Source: an uncultured Muribaculaceae bacterium (GTDB lineage: Bacteria; Bacteroidota; Bacteroidia; Bacteroidales; Muribaculaceae). From it: a stretch of 39,000 nt of DNA. The DNA is taken from NCBI GenBank assembly GCA_947626355.1, contig CANQRV010000022.1:1-39000 (forward strand), in the 5' to 3' direction. The translations under genes were made by a program, and so were the position numbers. Shown here piece after piece: positions 16,428-24,012 of the stretch; within the stretch, counting starts at the first letter, position 1; every line of letters begins with the position of its first letter. The notes beneath the pieces are model-generated. The model saw only the letters and a program-made list of their open reading frames with translations, was not told the DNA's origin and did not search any database.

Positions 16428-16458
16428 TGTGCGGGAGGCGTATCCCGTCTCCTGCACA
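16428..16458 (+). terminator. possible partial terminator after the major fimbrillin
   Basis: A 13-bp stem with two G-T wobbles (16428-16440 with 16446-16458) and a 5-base loop lie in the 250-base gap behind the fimbrillin gene. No T-run follows, so it may act as an attenuator or mRNA-stabilising hairpin rather than a full stop. A second small hairpin (TGCGGA/TCCGCA) lies near 16570-16585. No promoter with TAnnTTTG was found in the gap. Confidence 0.5.
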
Positions 16459-16617
16459 CATTGATTAAGCTAAATAACATATACAGTACCCGCCCACCGG
16501 TACACAAGTGAGGTGAGGCACCGGAGACCTGGACACAAGACAGGTATCCCTCTTGATGTGAAAACACCGATGCGGAAAATCCGCACACCATATAATTAAG
16601 AAAGAGTGATCAATATT

Positions 16618-17682
16618 ATGGATATACTGGCAATGATGAGGAGGCTGGCCGTCAGGGTCTGCGTGGCGTCGCTGTGTCTGACGGTTGCCACGGCATGCGA
16701 CAGCTGGCTTTACGAAGACGAGGGCGACTGCACCGTGACCTACCGCCTCAGGTTCCGCTACGACATGAACCTGAAGTGGGCCGACGCCTTCGCCAACGAG
16801 GTCTCGTCGGTGCATCTTTACGCCTTCTCCCCCTCCGGGGTGCTCGCGTGGCATTGCGATGAGGTGGTGGATCCGGCCACGGCCGACGGCTATTCGATGG
16901 CGCTCGACCTGCCGGCCGGCGACTACCGCCTGCTGGCATGGTGCGGCCTGCGCAACGACGGCGCCAGGGAGGAATCCTTCTCCGTGCCTGAGGTCAGGGT
17001 GGGAGAGACCACCATCGGGCAGCTGCAGTGCGCCCTCAGCCGCATCCGCGACGATGAGGGCGCCCACAGCGGCACGCAGCTCTACCGCCTCTTCCATGGC
17101 GCCCTCGACGTCTCCCTCCCCGCCGACGAGGACGGCGGCAGCTACGACTATACGATGTATCTCACCAAAGACACCAACCATGTCAGGGTCATCCTCCAGC
17201 ATCTCTCGGGCAAGGACGTCGACGTCGACCGGTTTGATTTCCGCATCGAAGACGACAACGGCCTCATGGCCCACCACAACGGCCTGCTCCCCGACGAAAC
17301 CATCATCTATCACCCCTGGAAGACGCAGAGCGGCGAGGCCGGAGTCGACACGGGAGACTCCCGGGCCACCGTAGCCGTGAAGGGAGCCGTGGCCGACCTC
17401 ACCGTGGGCCGCATGGTCGACTCACACCGCAGAAGGATGTATCTCACCATCTCGCGAAAGGAAGGGGGCACGGTGGCGCGCGTCCCGGTGATCGACTATG
17501 CGCTGCTGGCAAAGGATTACTATGAGGAGGAATACGGCCACCGGATGAGCGACCAGGAGTTTCTCGACCGCGAGGACGACTATGTGATGACGTTTTTCCT
17601 CGACGACAGCGGCGAGTGGATAAGCAGCTATATACTGATCCACTCATGGCGTGTGGTGACGAGCGAGAATGAGATTGAATAA
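16618..17682 (+). CDS. Mfa2/FimB-like fimbrial anchor lipoprotein
   Basis: With ATG 16618 the protein has 354 residues and a lipobox ending VATAC (Cys27). The mature start CDSWLYEDEGDC is characteristic of the FimB/Mfa2 family (PF08842), and the two-domain beta structure continues with VSSVHLYAFSPSG and LPAGDYRLLAWCG. These proteins anchor the fimbria to the outer membrane and limit its length. The C-terminus SYILIHSWRVV is a typical final strand. A GTG four codons upstream (16606) is possible, but AAAGAG at 16601-16606 is better spaced for the ATG. Confidence 0.87.
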   Translation: MDILAMMRRLAVRVCVASLCLTVATACDSWLYEDEGDCTVTYRLRFRYDMNLKWADAFANEVSSVHLYAFSPSGVLAWHCDEVVDPATADGYSMALDLPAGDYRLLAWCGLRNDGAREESFSVPEVRVGETTIGQLQCALSRIRDDEGAHSGTQLYRLFHGALDVSLPADEDGGSYDYTMYLTKDTNHVRVILQHLSGKDVDVDRFDFRIEDDNGLMAHHNGLLPDETIIYHPWKTQSGEAGVDTGDSRATVAVKGAVADLTVGRMVDSHRRRMYLTISRKEGGTVARVPVIDYALLAKDYYEEEYGHRMSDQEFLDREDDYVMTFFLDDSGEWISSYILIHSWRVVTSENEIE

Positions 17683-17703
17683 CACGGGAGCGTGATCCGA
17701 CAG

Positions 17704-19470
17704 ATGAAATCAAGCATTATCCATATCATGACTCAATGTCTCGCGGCCCTGGCCCTGCTTTTGACAGTGGCCTGCGGCCGTGAGGAGCCATCGGCTGCAG
17801 GCGAGGGGGAGACCACGCTGCTGCTCGATGTCTCCACGATCGATGCCACAAGGTCTGAGTCGGCTGACGCGATGCCCGATAACGAGAAAATGAGAAGTGT
17901 GCGCGTAGTGGTGCTTCACGGAGGGGATGGCGATGCTAAGGGAACCGTGGAGCATAACGAAGCCTACCCTCTTGATGAAGCCGTGGACCGGAAGCGGATC
18001 ATCGTGCAGGTGAAGTCGGGGGAGAGGAAAAAGATATTCCTCTTTGCCAATGAGGAGAGTGTCGGCTCGGTGGAGGGTGTGGCCTCTGCGCCCGGCGACG
18101 GGTCGCTGACCGCCTTTCTCGACAGTTTCGGGAAGGGGCAGGCCGGTTTCGAGGAAGCGGTGAACGGGCTGTATTTCGCGCCTGACTATTCCGGCGGGAA
18201 GCCTATCCCTATGTCGTCGATGTATGAGATCGATGTGCCTGACAAAGGTAATTTCGAAGGCACTTTCCACGTGGTGCGTGTCGCCACTAAATTCACCGTT
18301 AACTTCCTCAACTGGCGTGGCGAGGACGTGGTGGTGGAAAAATTCACGATAGCCAGTCATGCCGACAGGAATTTCCTGATGGCCCACGTCGAAGACACCC
18401 CCGCCAACCGGGCCCTTCTCAACGGAAAGACCTGGATCGACTGGCTGAAAGGAGTGTCGGACGCCTCTTCGGAAAACGACGACTACGCGGCCACGGAGGC
18501 TGCCGGCTGGCTTAAGGACTACGGGCTCCCTGCGGCCGCGGCCCTGGACAAAGTCTATACTCATGAGGCGGTCACGGTGAAGGGAGCTGTTATCGATGAG
18601 GATGATCCGGATGCGACAAAGCCTGGAACGGCGGTATCGGTGCCGGTCTTTTACCTCCCCGAGAGCAAGTGCGCCAAGGCGGATGCGACCGACGGCGAGC
18701 AGGAATACACCATGACGCTCCAAATAGCCGGGCGCACCGAGCCCTTTGTATTGAAGCTGCCCAACCTTAAGGCGCTTTTCCGCAACACGCATGTGGTGGT
18801 CAACATCGCCATGTATCATAATCTCCAGCTCTCGGTCGATGTGATTCCCTTTACATCAGAGGGTGTGCTCAACCCCGATTACGGACTTGAGAGGGAGGAA
18901 TTCACCGGATACATAAAAGGCAAAGACAGCAGTGGAAACGTCTGCTGGTATGACGGCAATTACTACGATCCTGAAGAAGCGGATCCACTCTACCTCGGCC
19001 CGAATGGCAATGAAGGGAAGTTTGTGCGGATCAACGGTAAGTATTACCTGCTTGTGTACACGGATTACGAAAGGACCGCGGCTAAGCTCGACCATTTTTT
19101 CGAGAAGGAGAGCCGGAGGAAATATCTTCTGACTCCGGAAGGAATCACCGGTTATAAATACGGGAATGATATGTATCTCAATAAGGTCAAAGAGCGTGTC
19201 TGGCTTGATTTCGGGGGAGATCCCAACGGAAATGCTGATGAAAAGTCGGTGTACGAGGCTTTGCAGAAAGTGGACCTTGACCTGAAGTGCTGCCGCATGC
19301 TTTACGAATGGGACAGGCTCGACTGGAACAGGGCACGCTGGTGGGGGTGGAAAGGCATATATCCGAAATACTGGTTTGACGTTCTCGGCAACCGTCATCC
19401 ATGGTCAGCCTCCGAGACGAATGAAGACAGGAAAGCCCTGCTCGGGGAGTGGGTGCAATACCTTGAGTGA
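17704..19470 (+). CDS. fimbrial accessory lipoprotein (Mfa-type minor subunit)
   Basis: With ATG 17704 the protein has 588 residues and a lipobox LLTVAC (Cys24). The mature part has a fimbrillin-like pattern: LLLDVSTIDATRS, MRSVRVVVLHGG, KIFLFANEESVG, and HVVRVATKFTVNFLN as the shoulder strand of FimA-type folds. A second region (about 380-588) is rich in aromatic residues (YYDPEEADPLYLG, WWGWKGIYPKYWF) and may be a ligand-facing domain. Position between the anchor and the large last subunit suggests a minor or tip-proximal subunit such as Mfa3/FimC-E. The GTG at 17692 sits directly against GGGAG, so ATG 17704 is preferred. The stop overlaps an upstream GTG option of the next gene. Confidence 0.75.
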   Translation: MKSSIIHIMTQCLAALALLLTVACGREEPSAAGEGETTLLLDVSTIDATRSESADAMPDNEKMRSVRVVVLHGGDGDAKGTVEHNEAYPLDEAVDRKRIIVQVKSGERKKIFLFANEESVGSVEGVASAPGDGSLTAFLDSFGKGQAGFEEAVNGLYFAPDYSGGKPIPMSSMYEIDVPDKGNFEGTFHVVRVATKFTVNFLNWRGEDVVVEKFTIASHADRNFLMAHVEDTPANRALLNGKTWIDWLKGVSDASSENDDYAATEAAGWLKDYGLPAAAALDKVYTHEAVTVKGAVIDEDDPDATKPGTAVSVPVFYLPESKCAKADATDGEQEYTMTLQIAGRTEPFVLKLPNLKALFRNTHVVVNIAMYHNLQLSVDVIPFTSEGVLNPDYGLEREEFTGYIKGKDSSGNVCWYDGNYYDPEEADPLYLGPNGNEGKFVRINGKYYLLVYTDYERTAAKLDHFFEKESRRKYLLTPEGITGYKYGNDMYLNKVKERVWLDFGGDPNGNADEKSVYEALQKVDLDLKCCRMLYEWDRLDWNRARWWGWKGIYPKYWFDVLGNRHPWSASETNEDRKALLGEWVQYLE

Positions 19471-19508
19471 GACCCCGGACATACTCCATATACTTAAACC
19501 GATTAGCA

Positions 19509-22500
19509 ATGATGTCACAGAATCATACAAGACACATCTCCATTATCTCGATTATCCTGAAAGCGCTGGCCTGTGCCGTAATGCTTTCCGGATGCACCGA
19601 CGACCTGCCGTATGACGCCACGGCTGTGCCCGACATCGAGGTCGAGGTGAGGGGAGAGGTGGCCTACAGACCGCTCGTGGCGGCTGAAGTGAAGACGCGC
19701 GCCGGCGGCGAGGCCCCGGAGGGGGCTGAATACAGCGGCATCAGGTCGCTTCAGGTCTTCTTTTTCAATTCAAAAGAGGAAATCGTGAGCGAATACAGCG
19801 GGGACGTGGCCTTTACGCCATCTCCTTCCGACGGCTCGACGCATGAGCATGTCTCGTTCACCAGGAAGGTGAAGGCGGGATATTATTATGTCTTTGCCGT
19901 CGCCAATATCCCCGAAAGCCGGAAGGGCGACCTGGCTAAGGTGGCTAATATCGACGACCTCCGGAATTTCAGACTCGACTGGGACGATGAGATCGGGAAA
20001 GACCTTGAGATGTTCGGAGTCTTCAAGATAGAGGGTCAGGAAAGCGGAGATCCGGAAAACGAGAAATTCGAGGATCCGGTCAGTCTCAGGATTGACAGGA
20101 GCCTGAGTCTGCATTCATGGGTGCGTCGCGCCGCCTCGAAGGTGACGCTCGATTTCGATGGAACTGCGCTTAAGGATGGAGTCACTGTCTATATCAGGAA
20201 CGCAGTGCTGAAGCATGTGGCGGGAGCCACCCGCCTCGGCGCCGCCTCGAAAGTCGGTGATGAGGGAATCGGCCTCGGGACGTCTTCCTATGTCCTTACC
20301 TATGGCGCCGGCGCGGATTACAGGGGCTGGCCGAAGGTGACCAACAAGGTGACGGAGGATAATCCCATCAAGCCGTCGGATGTATGGCCCGGCTGCACTC
20401 TGGAGAGTTTTCATAACGAGGCGGCGCGGGCGCTTCCCTGCTATGAGAACCTTCAGGGAACGCATGATGACAAGTCGAAGCTTCAGGACACCGATGGCGA
20501 CGGCATAATCGACTCCAAGGATTATGACGGCGTGGAAAACGGCACATACCTTGAGGTGGAGGGGTATTATGTATCCGATAGGCCTGAATATAAATCGGAA
20601 GGCAAGATCATCTACCGGTTCATGCTCGGCAAAGACGCCGTCAGCAATTTCGATGTCGTGCGTAACCATCACTACAAGGTCACCATGCGTTTCAAAGGCT
20701 ACGGCAACGACATAGACTGGCACATCGTGTATGCGGAGCGCTATCTCGACGCCACCTACCCGGAGGATGTGGACTATCGGGGAAAGTTTTTCGTGCCTTC
20801 ATCCGATTATGTTAATATCCATAATGCCGGTCACGATTTCAGCGACAGCAATGTGATTACCGTGACGAGCTTCGAGACCGACGGTAAGACGAAGACATGG
20901 AAAGCGCCGAAGATAACCTATGAATACGAGGCTTACGACAGCGAGACAGGAGACTGGAGTGCAGCCACCGCTGCTGCCGACATGGGTTGGCTCAAGCTCC
21001 AGAATAAGGACGCGGAGCCGGCGGAAGGCGAAACCGGCGTGGCATACGAATTCAAGGCCGACATGACGGACGCAACCACGAAAACCACCACAGATATGTT
21101 TCCGACCGGGTCGGAAGGAACCAAAGGCTCTCCGTATAATCTTTCAAACAGTTCAGGTGCGGCCGGTATCGAGAATACCGCTAACTGCTATATCGTGGGT
21201 GCTCCGGGATGGTATTGTTTCCCGCTCGTGTATGGCAACGCAACTACAGGCGGCAGCGATAACGCCGCCGCATACTTGTCGGAGCATATGGTGAACTATC
21301 TCGGGGCCCATATCTCCTCACGGTATATAAAGGAGGATGCAGCCCTGCAGTCCGCAGCCGCCGGCAGATTGAGCGCGAGGCTGGTATGGCAGGATGCCGA
21401 GAATCTCATAGTTCCCGGGGACATCGAGTATGTGCCGGACATGTTCGGCAGCGGCATCGGGGGGATAAGATTCCAGATCGGAACCATACAGGAGGGGAAC
21501 GCCGTGATAGCGCTGATCGACAAAGATGCGCCGGAAAGCGAGGACGACCATGTCAACATCGACCGAGGCTCTGTGTATGGGCATCATGGAAGCACGAGGG
21601 CCGTATGGAGCTGGCACATCTGGGTCACCCCTTTCGGCTCCGCTGATTATGGGCAGGACATCACTATAACCAATCACGACAGGAAGGAATACAGCGTAAT
21701 GCCGGTCAATCTCGGATGGTGTTCAGGTGGCAAGGCGATAAAATATTACAGGCGCCGCAGATGCAAGGTGAAGTTCACGGTAGGCGAGCAAGAGCTGGTG
21801 AGGGTCATCGAGCAGTATCCGCACATCCTTCTTCCGCGTGGCGACCATCCGTATTATCAGTGGGGACGGAAGGACCCTTTTGTCGGTGGCAACAAGATAC
21901 GTGGAAACAAGCTGAGATGGATCTACGACGAGACGACCGGGACTATCAAGAAATGTGGGGAGGGTGAGGATTATAATCCCCCGCGCCTCTACAACGAGCC
22001 GGCGCAATTCTCAGATAATATCAACAGAGAGCACACAAAGGACTGCCTGAAGATGCTGGTCCAGAATCCCGATAAATGGCACAATGCCCCACGGCAACCC
22101 TTGGATCCCAAAGATTTCACGAAGGGTTTCTATAGTACCAATGAATCATACCCCGACCTTTGGTCGAACGGCGGCAGCAAGACGGTATATGATCCGTGTC
22201 CGGCCGGCTATCAGGTAGGAGACAAGGATGTATTCACGGGGTTCACCACCAACAGGGAAAACCCCGAGGGTGGAAGGGCCGCGATTCCGACCGACTGGTA
22301 TGACGTGCTCGAGCGTGACATGGTGGCCGAGTATTATCAAGGTGAGTCGATAAACCGTCAGGTGCTGGCTTTCTATACCGATGCGAGGAAGCTGCAGTCG
22401 ATCACATTCCCTGTCACCGGATACCGCGATTATGATGACAAGGCTCTCCTCTTCAGATATCCGAACTCCGGTGAAGATGCTGCCTTTCCGAACGGGCAGG

Positions 22501-22697
22501 GGTATGTATGGCTGAGTGAGGCGAAGGATGTGACCGAGTCCTACCACTTGAAGTTCTTCCGTAATGATATAGTATCAGGCGATTTAGAAGACTGGACGGG
22601 GCGGGGAGGAAACACAAAAAACGAGATTGCTCCATATGAGCATTTCTACAATACCGACGGGTTTGCCGTGAGGCCGGTCAGAAGTTCAACGGAATAA
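19509..22697 (+). CDS. large fimbrial tip-adhesin candidate (DUF4906-type, FISUMP-like C-terminus)
   Basis: With ATG 19509 the protein has 1062 residues and a lipobox VMLSGC (Cys29). The N-terminal part has fimbrillin-like strands (RSLQVFFFNSKEE, GYYYVFAVANIPE, SWVRRAASKVTLDFDG), as in the DUF4906 proteins that close many Bacteroidales fimbrial operons. A calcium-loop-like motif DTDGDGIIDSKD lies near residue 327. From about residue 890 the sequence reads YDPCPAGYQV...FPVTGYRDY...GYVWLSEA...GFAVRPVR, the pattern of the Fibrobacter succinogenes major paralogous (FISUMP) domain, a lectin-like fold. A tip adhesin is the most likely role, though its ligand is unknown. GTG 19467 overlaps the previous stop but gives a poor signal peptide. 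Confidence 0.78.
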   Translation: MMSQNHTRHISIISIILKALACAVMLSGCTDDLPYDATAVPDIEVEVRGEVAYRPLVAAEVKTRAGGEAPEGAEYSGIRSLQVFFFNSKEEIVSEYSGDVAFTPSPSDGSTHEHVSFTRKVKAGYYYVFAVANIPESRKGDLAKVANIDDLRNFRLDWDDEIGKDLEMFGVFKIEGQESGDPENEKFEDPVSLRIDRSLSLHSWVRRAASKVTLDFDGTALKDGVTVYIRNAVLKHVAGATRLGAASKVGDEGIGLGTSSYVLTYGAGADYRGWPKVTNKVTEDNPIKPSDVWPGCTLESFHNEAARALPCYENLQGTHDDKSKLQDTDGDGIIDSKDYDGVENGTYLEVEGYYVSDRPEYKSEGKIIYRFMLGKDAVSNFDVVRNHHYKVTMRFKGYGNDIDWHIVYAERYLDATYPEDVDYRGKFFVPSSDYVNIHNAGHDFSDSNVITVTSFETDGKTKTWKAPKITYEYEAYDSETGDWSAATAAADMGWLKLQNKDAEPAEGETGVAYEFKADMTDATTKTTTDMFPTGSEGTKGSPYNLSNSSGAAGIENTANCYIVGAPGWYCFPLVYGNATTGGSDNAAAYLSEHMVNYLGAHISSRYIKEDAALQSAAAGRLSARLVWQDAENLIVPGDIEYVPDMFGSGIGGIRFQIGTIQEGNAVIALIDKDAPESEDDHVNIDRGSVYGHHGSTRAVWSWHIWVTPFGSADYGQDITITNHDRKEYSVMPVNLGWCSGGKAIKYYRRRRCKVKFTVGEQELVRVIEQYPHILLPRGDHPYYQWGRKDPFVGGNKIRGNKLRWIYDETTGTIKKCGEGEDYNPPRLYNEPAQFSDNINREHTKDCLKMLVQNPDKWHNAPRQPLDPKDFTKGFYSTNESYPDLWSNGGSKTVYDPCPAGYQVGDKDVFTGFTTNRENPEGGRAAIPTDWYDVLERDMVAEYYQGESINRQVLAFYTDARKLQSITFPVTGYRDYDDKALLFRYPNSGEDAAFPNGQGYVWLSEAKDVTESYHLKFFRNDIVSGDLEDWTGRGGNTKNEIAPYEHFYNTDGFAVRPVRSSTE

Positions 22698-22708
22698 CGG
22701 AAAGAGCC

Positions 22709-23989
22709 TTGAATGAGACCGGATGCATACGGGCAAGGGGTTGCCGCCCGGAGACCGAGGCGAGGTATGGGGAGGCTCTGGCGCTCTATGCCGGGAGCGA
22801 CCTTACCAAAGTAGAGATATGCCGGCGGTGCGGCGTCTCCCTCGGTGGCTTCTCCCGGTATATACGCACCTATCACCGTGACCTGATGCTGCGTCGCGGC
22901 GGTCTGGAGCGTGGCTCGCGGGAGGCCCGGGGTGAAGGTCTGGGGCAGCGTACGGGGCAACGTCGCGACACACGCGCCAGATACCGCGAGGCCGTCGAGG
23001 CATGCGACAGCATGGAGTATATCGCCTGCAACGTGTCGGAGATCGCCCGCGAGTTCGGGCTCGACGGCAGCGGCCTCGGCCGGCAGCTGCGTGCGCATTA
23101 TCCGGGAGTGATAGAGCGGCGCGAGGAGGCGAGGGAGCGTCTGGGGCTCGGCGACGGGCTTCCCCGGGGGATGCGTCCACGGTGCAGGGAGCGATACGCC
23201 GAAGCGGTGGAGCTGCTGCGTTCCGACCGTTATATCACGGTGCAGGAGGCTGCCGCCCGTTGCGACGTCTCCTATACCGGCCTGGAGCAGCATCTGCTTT
23301 TATATCACAGGGAGCTGGTCGACAACCGTATCGAGATACGCCGTCAGGCGGTAAGACGGCAGCGGAGGGGAGAGATCACCGGACGCGGCACGCCCCATGC
23401 CGCGTCGCCGGAGATAACCGGGAAATACGCGGAGGCCCTGCGCCTTTACCGCACCACCCCTCTCTCCGCCAGAAAGATCGCCGGGATCGCCGGCGTGTCG
23501 GTAAAGGGGTTTTATGAATATCTCCAGAAGTGGCACCGCGATCTGGTGTGCGAGCGTAAGGGAGTGGCTTACGAGGAGGGAAGGCCGGTCGACTGGTCGT
23601 CGGTGAGAAGATACAGCCCGGCGGCCGCGGCCAAATATGCGGAGGCAATAGCAAGGCTGAGAGAGGGAGGGCTCACAGTGGCAAAGGCGGCGGAGGAATT
23701 CGGGCTCAACGCCGACAGCTTCCGGCAATACCTGAAAGAGCATGAGCCGGCGCTGCACGCAGGACTCGGTATGAGGAAATCCGACGAGGGAAAGATGATG
23801 TCGGCTGCCAGTATGGAGAAATACGGGGAAGCCGTGCGGCTTTACGAGACGACTCCGGAGTCACTGAAGTCAATCGCCCGTCGCCTCGGTCTCAACGACT
23901 GCTCGCTGGGGCAGTTCATCCGGCGCCAGTTTCCGCAGCTTCACGAGCGGCGCAGGAAGCAGGCCGGGCGCAGGGGGAAGGAGGAGTGA
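22709..23989 (+). CDS. protein of six tandem helix-turn-helix-like units
   Basis: The 426-residue, strongly basic protein consists of six related units of about 40 residues (near 20-59, 92-134, 163-203, 240-279, 310-349 and 372-411). Each starts Y-x-E-A, has an IA..-(F/A)G(L/V)(S/N) turn typical of an HTH, and ends with F/L..-(Y/Q)(I/L)...H-(R/P)-x-L. Basic linkers of 25-35 residues join them. It should bind DNA, possibly at repeated or extended sites; no known multi-HTH regulator of this form comes to mind. No in-frame ATG exists before residue 60 and no other start upstream, so TTG 22709, preceded by GGAAAGAG, is chosen. It lies 11 bases after the tip-adhesin stop, in the same transcript, so it would be made only when the fimbrial switch is ON. 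Confidence 0.75.
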   Translation: MNETGCIRARGCRPETEARYGEALALYAGSDLTKVEICRRCGVSLGGFSRYIRTYHRDLMLRRGGLERGSREARGEGLGQRTGQRRDTRARYREAVEACDSMEYIACNVSEIAREFGLDGSGLGRQLRAHYPGVIERREEARERLGLGDGLPRGMRPRCRERYAEAVELLRSDRYITVQEAAARCDVSYTGLEQHLLLYHRELVDNRIEIRRQAVRRQRRGEITGRGTPHAASPEITGKYAEALRLYRTTPLSARKIAGIAGVSVKGFYEYLQKWHRDLVCERKGVAYEEGRPVDWSSVRRYSPAAAAKYAEAIARLREGGLTVAKAAEEFGLNADSFRQYLKEHEPALHAGLGMRKSDEGKMMSAASMEKYGEAVRLYETTPESLKSIARRLGLNDCSLGQFIRRQFPQLHERRRKQAGRRGKEE

Positions 23990-24012
23990 GGCTCCTGCGG
24001 ACGCCCGGGCGG

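Noticed and set aside
22713..22790. ATG at 22713 as start of the six-HTH gene
   Set aside because: It is in another frame. The correct frame has no ATG before the first repeat unit, so the TTG at 22709 is used.
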